A DNA stretch of 64,000 bases, taken from Cohnella silvisoli. GTDB taxonomy: Bacteria; Bacillota; Bacilli; Paenibacillales; Paenibacillaceae. The position numbers and the translations under genes are program-made. Below are positions 44,410 through 52,569 of the stretch, one piece after another. The stretch spans positions 372,001-436,000 of the forward strand of contig NZ_JAIOAP010000002.1 in the NCBI RefSeq assembly GCF_021190915.1, given 5' to 3'. Each line of letters starts with the position of its first letter. The first letter of the stretch is position 1. The notes below the pieces were generated by a model, which saw nothing but the letters and a program-made list of their open reading frames with translations, had not been told where the DNA came from and did no database searches.

Positions 44410-44454
44410 GGGGGCTTCCTCCTTGTCCACAAATCACGGTATACCTCGTGCCTA

Positions 44455-44483
44455 TGTGTATGTTGGACAAGTCGACTTTATGA
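44455..44483 (-). promoter_or_regulatory. Candidate sigma-E promoter of spoIIM
   Basis: On the minus strand TCATAAA, 14 bases, CATACACA. The -10 matches the sigma-E pattern CATACAHT at seven of eight bases and the -35 KMATATT at five of seven. It lies about 46 bases before the chosen start and overlaps the end of the upstream gene. B. subtilis spoIIM is sigma-E dependent. Confidence 0.6.
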
Positions 44484-45674
44484 TTGGCTCATGCTCCCGT
44501 AACTTCCTCCGCTGCCCGGCGTAAAGACGGCTTTCCCCTCTCTTACGCCGATGATCAGATCCGCCGTTTTGTCCCCTATAACGGCAGCCAGCCGTTCCCG
44601 TGGTATTCGATGCAAAACCTCCATCTCCGTACCGACTTCCGTGAACAAACGCTCGCGTTTGGCAGGACCGACTCCGGGAAAAAAAGACAGCGGCACTTGC
44701 GCGCGATAAGGAGGACGGTTAGCGGGCTGCATCGATTGTTCGCGATCGGCAAGTCGTTGGATGCGCCCGGACACGCCGCGGATTAGTTTGGAATTGCCGC
44801 AAAATGGACACTCTCCTGAAAACTCGTTCGCTTGCGGAATCGCCTTTTTGCATCGGTTGCAATAAGTCGTATGATATTTCCCGAGCTCTGGATGGAGCCC
44901 GTAATTCGCAATGATTTTACGCCCGAATTGCCCCTTCAATGCTCTGTTCAATTCATCGAAAGACGGCTCCGCCAGCAACAGCTCATTGCACTCGCGGCCA
45001 ATCATGCCCGTTGAATGGGCATCGGAATTCGTCAGAAACGGATACCGGTCCAATTCGGACAAGTAACCGGCCATTTCGGAATCCGCGCTCAGCCCAAGTT
45101 CGATCGCCGCGATCCCATCCGGATCAAGCCGATCGGCTAGCCTGTCCGCCGAACATCCCAGCAATCCCCGATGCGGCGTGAACACATGCGCGGGAACGAG
45201 AAGACCTCCTCTTGCCAGCAGTTCCGCCTGCAATTCCCTCGCCGAGACCCGGATGCGTTGCGAGCTCAAAGCAATATTCGTCACCTTTGGCTTCATCCAA
45301 GAAGTCCATTCCTGCATCGCTTGCAAGCTCGGCAAATAGACGAGCAAGTGAAAGGGCCCTCCGCTCTCCTCCTTAACCTCCATCTCCGCGCCAAGCACGA
45401 TCGTCGTATTCCGGTAACGTATGCCGCCGCCCGCTATTTCCTCCATCTCGCCCGAATGCAGACTGTTTAAGATGTCGGTTTGAACGGACGGGGAATGGCA
45501 ATCGATAATTCCGATGAGTTCAATGCCTTTGCGCATGGAGGCTTCCTTCGCGATATTCACGAAAGTTAAGTTTTTGCTGCCGCTTATCTTGATAGGCTGT
45601 CCATCCTGGCTGCGGCCGATATGTACATGCAAGTCCGCATAATAGGGCTGTAGCTTTAATTCGGAGGCAATCAT
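44478..45674 (-). CDS. Endonuclease Q-like PHP-domain DNA repair enzyme
   Basis: 398 residues. The N-terminal PHP metal domain has YYADLHVHIG and later IIDCHSPS, LGAEMEVKEE, PAHVFTPHRG and LTNSDAHST metal ligands. A four-Cys zinc finger (YCNRCKKA, GECPFCG) follows near 305-330, then a helix-hairpin-helix-like end (FFPGVGPAKRERL). This order is that of endonuclease Q, which nicks DNA 5' of deaminated bases or abasic sites. The ATG at 45674 is two bases after the nudF stop, so the two genes are coupled. Both are damage-handling enzymes. Confidence 0.82.
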   Translation of the reverse strand: MIASELKLQPYYADLHVHIGRSQDGQPIKISGSKNLTFVNIAKEASMRKGIELIGIIDCHSPSVQTDILNSLHSGEMEEIAGGGIRYRNTTIVLGAEMEVKEESGGPFHLLVYLPSLQAMQEWTSWMKPKVTNIALSSQRIRVSARELQAELLARGGLLVPAHVFTPHRGLLGCSADRLADRLDPDGIAAIELGLSADSEMAGYLSELDRYPFLTNSDAHSTGMIGRECNELLLAEPSFDELNRALKGQFGRKIIANYGLHPELGKYHTTYCNRCKKAIPQANEFSGECPFCGNSKLIRGVSGRIQRLADREQSMQPANRPPYRAQVPLSFFPGVGPAKRERLFTEVGTEMEVLHRIPRERLAAVIGDKTADLIIGVREGKAVFTPGSGGSYGSMSQS

Positions 45675-45676
45675 GG

Positions 45677-46246
45677 TCAGAACGAGCCCGTTAGCGTCCG
45701 CATGCGCCAAGCGTAGACGGCTAGCAACGTTTTTGCATCGCATATTCGCCCTTCCCGGATGTATTGCTGCGCCTGTTCCAACGTGATTGCTTCACAGGTC
45801 AGAAACTCCTCATCATCCAGATGTACCTCGCCCTTCTCCAGATCGTCGGTGAAATACAAATGAACGATTTCTTCCGCGAAGCCCGGCGACGTGGAGAACG
45901 ACTGCAAATGAACGATACTCCGCGCCCGATACCCCGTCTCTTCTTCCAGTTCCCTTAGCGCTGCCGCTTCCGGTTCTTCTCCGGCATCAAGCTTGCCTGC
46001 GGGAATTTCCACCTGCACCTTTTCCAGCGGCTTGCGGAACTGCTCTACGACCAGCATTTTATCGTCTAAGAGCGCGACGACGGCAACGGCTCCCGGGTGA
46101 CGCACGATTTCTCTTGTCGCTGTTTCCCCGTTGGGAAGACGCACCGTATCGACTTGCAGCGAGATCATTCTTCCTTGGAAAATCGGTTTCGTTTCCAGCG
46201 TTTCTTCATAGAAAGGATGTTGCGGCTGCTTTATTTTATCGCTCAT
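45677..46246 (-). CDS. nudF: ADP-ribose pyrophosphatase, Nudix family
   Basis: Hydrolyses ADP-ribose and related sugar nucleotides. The Nudix box is GKLDAGEEPEAAALRELEEETGY, preceded by REIVRHPGAVAVVAL and the EQFRKP strand. I chose the ATG at 46246, 7 bases after GGAGG, giving 189 residues. B. subtilis nudF is close to mciZ in the same neighbourhood, as here. Confidence 0.92.
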   Translation of the reverse strand: MSDKIKQPQHPFYEETLETKPIFQGRMISLQVDTVRLPNGETATREIVRHPGAVAVVALLDDKMLVVEQFRKPLEKVQVEIPAGKLDAGEEPEAAALRELEEETGYRARSIVHLQSFSTSPGFAEEIVHLYFTDDLEKGEVHLDDEEFLTCEAITLEQAQQYIREGRICDAKTLLAVYAWRMRTLTGSF

Positions 46247-46364
46247 ATAATGGCCTCCATACATGAAATCAAGTTTACGCGCATAGTCTCAACATATAGT
46301 CTTGTCCGATCGATTGCAAGCGCGGGCAGACAAAGTTGTTTTTATCCAGAGGAGGTTCATAACC

Positions 46365-46517
46365 ATGTTGAAAAAATATGCCACGCCGCAGAAGCTCCAT
46401 TTGGTCGGCAAAGCTTGGGAAATCCGCCACGCCTTACGTCAGGAGAAGAAGCTTCGGGGCGGGAATACCCCCTTAATTGAATTGCTTTCCACTGTGAGCC
46501 GCAAGTCCGGTACCTGA
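46365..46517 (+). CDS. mciZ: MciZ-like FtsZ inhibitor peptide
   Basis: 50 residues, divergent from nudF. Residues 11-27 (LHLVGKAWEIRHALRQE) match the core of B. subtilis MciZ, LVGKAWEIR, which caps FtsZ filaments in the mother cell during sporulation. B. subtilis MciZ is 40 residues; this one differs at both ends. The ATG follows AGAGGAGG by nine bases, a strong site. A CATATAGT sequence resembling a sigma-E -10 lies upstream but its -35 is poor. The location beside nudF agrees with B. subtilis. Confidence 0.85.
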   Translation: MLKKYATPQKLHLVGKAWEIRHALRQEKKLRGGNTPLIELLSTVSRKSGT

Positions 46518-46534
46518 ACCGTTCACAGCCCAAA

Positions 46535-46572
46535 AACCAGCAATCCCTTATCGGGAATCTGCTGGTTCTTTG
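46535..46572. terminator. Terminator between mciZ and the PepT-like gene
   Basis: AACCAGCAATCCC and GGGAATCTGCTGGTT pair with a small bulge, followed by CTTTG. The flanking A and T runs make it usable on both strands between convergent genes. Confidence 0.7.
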
Positions 46573-46605
46573 CCATAATCTCGCATCAATCTTCGATTGG
46601 AACGA

Positions 46606-47739
46606 TTACCCTCGTTTTAACGTCTCAGACACAATTGAAAGCACCAGATCCGTTGTTTTCACGAGATCATCCGCTTTAATCTGCTCGTTGGTCGTATGGA
46701 TATGCTCGTAGCCTACCGCAAGATTAACGGTAGGTACGCCATTACCGTTAAACATATTCGCATCGCTGCCGCCGCCGGATGAGAAGGTGTGCGGCTTTAG
46801 CCCGATCGCTTCGATGGCCGCTTTGGCCACCTTTACGACCTCGTCGTCATCCCCATAGGAATAAGCAGGGTATATCGTAGTCGTAACGAATTCGAATTCG
46901 GCGCCGTATTCCTTGGCCGCGCTTTCGACAGCTTCGCGCATGGAATCGATCTGACGATCCATCTTCTCTTGGACTTGACTGCGGGCTTCGGCGAAAATCT
47001 TGATCGTATCGGTGACGATGTTCACTTCGCCGCCGCCTTCGAAACGGCCGATGTTAGCGGTCGTCTCGCTGTCGATCCGGCCGAGCTTCATGCGTGAAAC
47101 CGCTTTGGAAGCGACCTGGATGGCGCTGATTCCGTCTTCCGGATTAACGCCGGCATGAGCGGCTTTGCCGCGTATCGTTATGTATTGCCGGGAGTTGGTC
47201 GGCGCAGCGACCGCGATGTCTCCGATCGCGCCGTTGGAATCGAGCGCATAGCCGAATTTAGCGCGGAGTCGCGAGCCATCCATTGACCGAGAGCCGAGCA
47301 AGCCCGATTCTTCTCCGACGGTAATGACGAATTGGATGGCTCCGTGCGGCAAGCCTTGCTCCGTAAGGACGCGAAGGGCTTCGAACATCGCGCTTAAGCC
47401 AGCTTTGTCATCGGCGCCAAGTATCGTCGTCCCGTCGCTGCGGATATAGCCGTCCGCATCCAAACGCGGCTTGATCCCCTTACCCGGGGATACGGTATCC
47501 ATGTGGGAAGTGAAAAGAATAGCCGGTACATGTTCCTGTCCAGTTGAAGCAGGAAGCCACGCGAACAAATTTCCCGCTCCGTGTCCGATTTTGCCCGCTA
47601 CGTCATCCTCTGTCACTTCAAGTCCCAAAGCTTCGAATTTCCGCGTAAGCACTTTGCTGATTTCCGTTTCGTATTTCGTCTCGCTGTCTATCTTTACCAG
47701 TTCCATAAATTCTGCCAATAATCGTTCTTTTTGTACCAT
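46606..47739 (-). CDS. M20-family peptidase, PepT/YqjE-like
   Basis: Cytosolic di-zinc aminopeptidase-like enzyme of 377 residues. Metal and catalytic residues are in FTSHMDTVSPG, GADDKAGLSAM, VGEESGLLGS, LDSNG and a late GYEHIHTTNEQ His. A dimerisation insert (GKAAHAGVNPEDGISAI) is present. Similar to tripeptidase T and B. subtilis YqjE, but the true substrate cannot be fixed. ATG after AGGAGGAAAG. Confidence 0.88.
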   Translation of the reverse strand: MVQKERLLAEFMELVKIDSETKYETEISKVLTRKFEALGLEVTEDDVAGKIGHGAGNLFAWLPASTGQEHVPAILFTSHMDTVSPGKGIKPRLDADGYIRSDGTTILGADDKAGLSAMFEALRVLTEQGLPHGAIQFVITVGEESGLLGSRSMDGSRLRAKFGYALDSNGAIGDIAVAAPTNSRQYITIRGKAAHAGVNPEDGISAIQVASKAVSRMKLGRIDSETTANIGRFEGGGEVNIVTDTIKIFAEARSQVQEKMDRQIDSMREAVESAAKEYGAEFEFVTTTIYPAYSYGDDDEVVKVAKAAIEAIGLKPHTFSSGGGSDANMFNGNGVPTVNLAVGYEHIHTTNEQIKADDLVKTTDLVLSIVSETLKRG

Positions 47740-47811
47740 GATCTTTCCTCCTGACGATGCTTTCGTTACAATAGAAGAGTAGACAAGCTCATTTTGAAAG
47801 GATGTTTATCG

Positions 47812-47907
47812 ATGAACAACCGTTGGTTTAAGATCGTTATTTACGTAACCTTATTGGTATTACTCGTCTCTACGCTGCTTATGAGCTTAGGGTCTCTGCT
47901 GCAATAG
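47812..47907 (+). CDS. prli42: Prli42-like stressosome membrane miniprotein
   Basis: 31 residues: a short basic start (MNNRWFK) and one membrane helix rich in Val/Leu, ending in LMSLGSLLQ. Prli42 in Listeria and its Firmicute relatives anchor the stressosome; size, topology and the VSTLL segment fit. The ATG follows AAAGGATG at 9 bases. Its last 29 bases overlap, in antisense, the end of lipB. Too short for default gene callers, so it could be missed. Confidence 0.75.
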   Translation: MNNRWFKIVIYVTLLVLLVSTLLMSLGSLLQ

Positions 47908-48571
47908 GTATGGAGTAACCGAACACCTCGGTAAAGTAAGGAACGATTCGTCTTCCGATTTCTTCGACGTTTATTTCCGAACCCGTAAGCGTCTCGATCG
48001 AAGTGACGCCGTACTCATCGATACCGCATGGTATGATGCCTTGGAATCCTTCTTGCTCCACGTCTTTCTTAACGTTCAGAGCGAACCCGTGACTCGTGAC
48101 GAATCCTCGCCGGGTGCGGGCTTTATTGAATTTAACGCCGATTGCGGCGATTTTCAAGTCCCCGACCCAAACGCCCGTATATTCCTGTTTTCTTCCGCCT
48201 ACGATTCCGAAATCCGCCAGCAACTTAATAATCGCTTCTTCAAGCTTCCTTAGGTATGCATGAAGATCCAATCCGACTGCGTCCAAATACAAGAGCGGGT
48301 AACCTACCAACTGCCCGGGGCCGTGATACGTGATGTCGCCGCCCCGGTCGATTTCATAAAGCGCGATTCCTCGGCGGGCCAATTCCTCTTTCCCGTACAG
48401 CAGATGCTCGGGGTGGCGATCCGAACCGATCGTATAAGTCGGCGTATGTTCCAACAGTAACAGCGTATCGTTGCGTTCTTCGCGATCAATTTCTTGGATA
48501 AGCTTCTTCTGCAGGTCCCATGCTTCTCCATAATCCAACCGGGACAACCAATCCGTATGTAGAAAGTTCAC
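47879..48571 (-). CDS. lipB: Octanoyl-[acyl-carrier-protein] transferase LipB
   Basis: Moves octanoate from acyl carrier protein to lipoyl domains as the first step of lipoate synthesis. Motifs are DRGGDITYHGPGQLVGYPL, the catalytic Lys in KIAAIGVKF and Cys in IIPCGI. 230 residues. This is the E. coli LipB type; B. subtilis uses the unrelated LipM. The bkd E2 encoded downstream is a likely recipient. The start follows GGAGGTGCGCGGTGA. Confidence 0.93.
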   Translation of the reverse strand: MNFLHTDWLSRLDYGEAWDLQKKLIQEIDREERNDTLLLLEHTPTYTIGSDRHPEHLLYGKEELARRGIALYEIDRGGDITYHGPGQLVGYPLLYLDAVGLDLHAYLRKLEEAIIKLLADFGIVGGRKQEYTGVWVGDLKIAAIGVKFNKARTRRGFVTSHGFALNVKKDVEQEGFQGIIPCGIDEYGVTSIETLTGSEINVEEIGRRIVPYFTEVFGYSIPIAAETLSS

Positions 48572-48603
48572 CGCGCACCTCCTTGCTTTCGAGCTCTCCG
48601 TTC

Positions 48604-48633
48604 ATTGTAACGCAATCCGGCGATTAACCGCAA
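48604..48633 (-). promoter_or_regulatory. Candidate promoter of lipB
   Basis: On the minus strand TTGCGG, 18 bases, TACAAT (four and five of six), about 33 bases before the lipB start. The only good pair in the gap. Confidence 0.5.
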
Positions 48634-48733
48634 ACGCTAAACATCCCCGCCGCGCGGCCCCTGTCATACCCGGTGATTTTCGCCTCATTTTCAACCATCG
48701 TCGTGGATGTTTTTGCATGACAAAATGTAAAAA

Positions 48734-48780
48734 CAGGCGCTGTCTCTCAGGTCATAAGACCTTACAAGACAGCCCTGCTT
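48734..48780 (-). terminator. Terminator of the sugar-uptake cassette
   Basis: GCGCTGTCTCTCAGGTC and GACCTTACAAGACAGCCCTGC form a long interrupted stem, followed on the minus strand by TGTTTTTACATTTTG. It directly follows the glycosidase-like gene and resembles the orphan hairpin at 1918. Confidence 0.82.
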
Positions 48781-50760
48781 TCATTTTCTATATAACTCGA
48801 TTAAAGATGCCGATGCCGCGCCATTGCCCCAGTCAAATATTGTAAACTCTCCGATTCCGTCAATAGAGGTACCGTCGTGATGGTTGAAATTTTCCATATT
48901 GAATCCGTAATCGCGATGATCGAAATGACCGTGAACGGATTCGTACTTTCGTTTGACGACGGGATTCTCCGGGCAGTACATCATATAGAAGGACGCTTTC
49001 ATCGCCCACAACGAACGGCGTTTATAGCTTTCATTCCCAGTCATGACATAGTAATCCCAATAAGTTAGCGCAAATAGGCTTTGCCGGGCGTCATTCCATT
49101 CATCGTCGCTGTTCATGACTCCGAATCCGCCGATTGTCCCGATTTCAAAAAAAGGCGGCTGCCATATTTGCTGATAGAGGGAAAGCTCGGCCAGCACTTG
49201 TTCACCCTCGAGCAAATAACTTTCTTTTCCCGTCAGTCGATAAAGCTCCTTCATCGCTTCCGCCGTCCAATAGATGCCCAAATTGTTCTGATTGTAAAGT
49301 CCGCTTCTCGGATCAGGTTGTCCATAAGCCTTTCCTTCCCACTCCCGGGAACAAGACCAGTACGTTTCGAAGTCTTCCCAACGGCCGATCGGGATAACCC
49401 GCTCCCGGACGAAAGCCATCGCTCTCTCCGCTGCCGCCAGGTAAGACGCGCTTAGCTCCAATTCGTAAAGCTTGCACAGCAGCATCGCATGAACGGCATT
49501 TTCCGGACTTTGGATCAGATACGGCGCGCTTGAGAAGGTTTGGGGGCTCACCCAAGCTGGAAAACTACCGTTGTCAAATTGCAGCTCCAGCAAACGAAAT
49601 ACATACTTGTGGACATACGGAAGGATCCGCGGATCCCGATCAACATCAAGATACCATTTGAGCAGCCAATAACACGTCCACGAACTATCCGCCAAATGAA
49701 CATAATCATCCAAACCCGCCGGTTTTCGCGGTGCGGACCAATGCCACCTTCCGTTTTCCCAGCTTTGATCGGCCCCCGCTTCGTACACGGCCGGAAACAA
49801 TCCGTTCCGCTGCGGGGCGGATAACGCGAAATTCAAAGCTTTCTCTGCCTTCTCCATCCAGTCACGGCGTTCCAGATGCCGGCCCCATAACGCATAACCG
49901 TATGCGCTGCGCAAGCTGCAGAACCAGAGTTGATTCCAGATGCTCTTGGGCTCCCGCCACACGTTCTCCCTTCCCTGGCCAGGCTTCTGTCCGGCCGTCA
50001 CGAGAAACGCTACGCCGCCGACCGTCGCCCCCAGAAGCTTGAACTCTTGCCAGCAAACGTCCTTCCAGCTTTCGAACGCCCAATGATAGGTGTGCTCCAT
50101 ATAAGGCAGCATCGAGGCGAGCGTGTCTTTCGCGTCCAAATTTGTGAGATTCCGCTCCCCATACAGCTCCCATAACATCTGTTCCACTTTGCGGAAATCA
50201 CGATACGGCTCAGGAGCATTTTTTTTCCAGGTAACAATAAACAGCTTGAAACCGATTTCTCCTTGAATTCGATAAAGCTTCGGATCCAATCGATGATAGA
50301 CGTGGTCGCTCTCCTTATAATGGCATAACCCGTAGGTAAACCGATGCTCCGTCTGTACATAATCCATCAGATGGGGAATTGGGCGCGTAGCTGCGATTCC
50401 ATTCAAATCGGGGATAAACGCCTTCATCTCGGTAGCGTTCTCCACAATGACAACCGGCGAACGAAACACCTTGTCGCCGATGACCATATCCTCATCCGGG
50501 CACAAATGAGGTTTCCACGCGCACCGCAAGCTCCGATCGATCGGCCAATCCAGCTGCAGCCCGTAAAAGTCCGTTTCCTGCTCAAAGGTCATGTTTACCG
50601 TAAGCTCCAAGGTTTCCCCCGAACCACGTGCCGGCAATCGTTTTCCTTCTACCTTAATTTTTCCGTTATCCCAGAAGCTTGTTTCGAACAAACCTTCTTC
50701 CAAAAAAGGGATATCCACCGCCGACCACGCTACTCCGTCTGACACCCGGATCCGAATCAT
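48781..50760 (-). CDS. Six-hairpin-type glycosidase-like protein, family unassigned
   Basis: 659 residues, no signal peptide, so cytosolic. Residues about 200-640 show repeated helix pairs with aromatic/acidic loops (WNQLWFCSLRSAYGYALWGRHLERRDW, ADSSWTCYWLLKWYLDVD, ENAVHAMLLCKLYELE, NNLGIYWTAEAMKELYRLTGKESYL), typical of an alpha/alpha toroid. The first 190 residues are strand-rich, like a beta-sandwich. The GIGEFTIFDWGNG end is polar. I do not recognise a named family and cannot place catalytic acids. Its start overlaps the permease stop in ATGA, so it probably acts on the sugar the transporter brings in. Confidence 0.6.
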   Translation of the reverse strand: MIRIRVSDGVAWSAVDIPFLEEGLFETSFWDNGKIKVEGKRLPARGSGETLELTVNMTFEQETDFYGLQLDWPIDRSLRCAWKPHLCPDEDMVIGDKVFRSPVVIVENATEMKAFIPDLNGIAATRPIPHLMDYVQTEHRFTYGLCHYKESDHVYHRLDPKLYRIQGEIGFKLFIVTWKKNAPEPYRDFRKVEQMLWELYGERNLTNLDAKDTLASMLPYMEHTYHWAFESWKDVCWQEFKLLGATVGGVAFLVTAGQKPGQGRENVWREPKSIWNQLWFCSLRSAYGYALWGRHLERRDWMEKAEKALNFALSAPQRNGLFPAVYEAGADQSWENGRWHWSAPRKPAGLDDYVHLADSSWTCYWLLKWYLDVDRDPRILPYVHKYVFRLLELQFDNGSFPAWVSPQTFSSAPYLIQSPENAVHAMLLCKLYELELSASYLAAAERAMAFVRERVIPIGRWEDFETYWSCSREWEGKAYGQPDPRSGLYNQNNLGIYWTAEAMKELYRLTGKESYLLEGEQVLAELSLYQQIWQPPFFEIGTIGGFGVMNSDDEWNDARQSLFALTYWDYYVMTGNESYKRRSLWAMKASFYMMYCPENPVVKRKYESVHGHFDHRDYGFNMENFNHHDGTSIDGIGEFTIFDWGNGAASASLIELYRK

Positions 50761-51584
50761 TTCAATACCGCTCCCGCAGTCAATGCGTTCTCGATTTTCT
50801 CGCTAAATCCCAGATAGACGAGAATGGTTGGCACGCTGGAAACGACCATTACCGCTCCGATCATGCCCCATTCCGGCGTCCCTCTCCCGACGAAAAAATT
50901 CAACAAGCCGATCGGAAGCGGCCTGAACTCCTCTTGTCCGGTCAAAATAAACGCCATGAAAAATTCGTTCCACGTGTTCATGAAGATTAGAACGATTTGC
51001 GTAGCGATCGCAGGCATGATGATCGGTAGAATGATGCGGAAAAAGGCGCCGTAGACGTTGCAGCCGTCCATTATCGCCGCTTCTTCCATCTCTTTGGGCA
51101 CGGTGCGGAAAAAAGCGTAAAGCATCATCACGCACAGCGATAACGCGAAAGCGGAATAAGGCAAAATCAATCCCAAGTGGGTGTCCTTAATATGCAAGCT
51201 TCTTAGCAGCATGAATAGCGGAATGATCGTCACCTGGGCCGGAATAATCAAGCCGAGCGCGACGTAGGACAAAGCCACCGACTTGAATTTCCAGTTCATT
51301 CTTGCCACGCAATAAGCGAACATACTTCCCAAAATCAACGTGATCAGGATGGTTCCCACGGAGTAAATGACGCTGTTCGTGAAGTAAAGTGTAAAATCGA
51401 ACGACTTCAAGGCGTTCGGATAGTTGTCAAAGATCCATTGCTTGGGCAATCGGAAGGGGCTCCCGTACACTTCGCCGGGTTTTTTGAAGGATATTAAAAC
51501 CATCCAGATAAGCGGGAATATCCAACCGATTCCGAGAACGATCAGCACCGCTTTCAGAACGCCTCTGTTTATGTTTCGGACCAC
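50757..51584 (-). CDS. ABC sugar transporter permease, MalG/CUT1 type
   Basis: 275 residues, six transmembrane helices. The EAA loop EMEEAAIMDGCNVYGAFFRIILP, about 85 residues from the C-terminus, is the ATPase contact. Start GTG after GAGGGG, 15 bases after the other permease. Second permease of a carbohydrate importer; ends overlapping the glycosidase-like gene. Confidence 0.92.
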   Translation of the reverse strand: MVRNINRGVLKAVLIVLGIGWIFPLIWMVLISFKKPGEVYGSPFRLPKQWIFDNYPNALKSFDFTLYFTNSVIYSVGTILITLILGSMFAYCVARMNWKFKSVALSYVALGLIIPAQVTIIPLFMLLRSLHIKDTHLGLILPYSAFALSLCVMMLYAFFRTVPKEMEEAAIMDGCNVYGAFFRIILPIIMPAIATQIVLIFMNTWNEFFMAFILTGQEEFRPLPIGLLNFFVGRGTPEWGMIGAVMVVSSVPTILVYLGFSEKIENALTAGAVLK

Positions 51585-51599
51585 GCCGGCATCCCCTCG

Positions 51600-52484
51600 C
51601 TAAAACTCCATTTTTTCTCTCGCCACCAGATTGTTGATCATAAAAGTAATCAGCAGGCAGGCTACGACGAACAAGATGGCGATCACGCTGCCGACCCCGA
51701 ACTCGTACATGTTAAACGCGCGATAGTATAATTCGTAAATGACGGTTCGGGAGGCGCTGCCGGGTCCGCCGTTGGTCATCATTTTCACATGCTCGAATTG
51801 CCTCAAACAGCCAATGACCGAGATGACCAGAACGAATTTGACCACTTCCTGCAAAAGCGGGAGCACGATCCGGACGTTCGTTTGGAAAAAACCGGCCCCA
51901 TCGATCAGAGCGGCTTCATAGTACGTCTTCGGAATGGATTTGATCCCCGTATAAAATAGCACCATATTGAGCCCGATGTACTGCCACAGAAACGCAAACG
52001 CAACGCTGGGCAAAGCCGTTTCCGGGTCACCCAGCCATATGCGTTTAAGATCCCCGAGCCCGACCGTCGACAAAGCTTGATTCAACGCGCCGAAGCGCGG
52101 CTCGAACATGGCGATCCACATTTGCGCAATAACCGTAACGGACAAGACGGCAGGCATGAAGCTGGTCATCCTGAAGTATCTCCGGATGCCGGGCGACATC
52201 CGATCCAACACAAGGGCCAGCAGCAGCGAAATCGGGAGACCGACGAACGTCGAAATCAGCACGATTTTCACATTGTTGTACGCCGAGTGCCAAAACTCCG
52301 ACGAATGCAGCACGTCCCTATAGTTGTCCAGCCCCACGAAGCCGTTGTAATTAATCCCGTCGTGATCGAAAAAGCTGATCCGGATTTGCGGGAAAAGCGG
52401 ATAGACGACGAACAGGGTAAACAAAATCAACGTCGGAGCGGAGAACAGAAACAGCGCCAACCGATTGTTATAGAAGCTGGACAT
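51600..52484 (-). CDS. ABC sugar transporter permease, MalF/CUT1 type
   Basis: 294 residues from the ATG at 52484, with six transmembrane helices and the EAA loop YYEAALIDGAGFFQTNVRIVLPLL. The N-terminal SAPTLILFTLFVVYPLFPQIRISFFD is typical of sugar permease proteins. The chosen ATG follows GAGGGA by seven bases. Longer in-frame starts upstream would run through the intergenic stem-loop. Pairs with the MalG-type gene downstream. Confidence 0.92.
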   Translation of the reverse strand: MSSFYNNRLALFLFSAPTLILFTLFVVYPLFPQIRISFFDHDGINYNGFVGLDNYRDVLHSSEFWHSAYNNVKIVLISTFVGLPISLLLALVLDRMSPGIRRYFRMTSFMPAVLSVTVIAQMWIAMFEPRFGALNQALSTVGLGDLKRIWLGDPETALPSVAFAFLWQYIGLNMVLFYTGIKSIPKTYYEAALIDGAGFFQTNVRIVLPLLQEVVKFVLVISVIGCLRQFEHVKMMTNGGPGSASRTVIYELYYRAFNMYEFGVGSVIAILFVVACLLITFMINNLVAREKMEF

Positions 52485-52506
52485 TCCTTGATCCCTCATT
52501 TGTAAA

Positions 52507-52540
52507 GTCCCGATAGGCCGAAAGACTGACCTGTCGGGAC
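52507..52540 (-). promoter_or_regulatory. Intercistronic stem-loop between binding protein and permeases
   Basis: GTCCCGATAGG and CCTGTCGGGAC form a stem with one mismatch, without a long T tract. Such hairpins often keep the binding-protein message more abundant than the permease message. Inferred from sequence and position only. Confidence 0.6.
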
Positions 52541-52569
52541 ATAGATGTACGATAATATTGAGCCTTCTA

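Noticed and set aside
46260..46364. Sigma-E promoter of mciZ
   Set aside because: CATATAGT resembles a -10, but the -35 at 13-14 bases is poor, so it is only mentioned in the gene entry.
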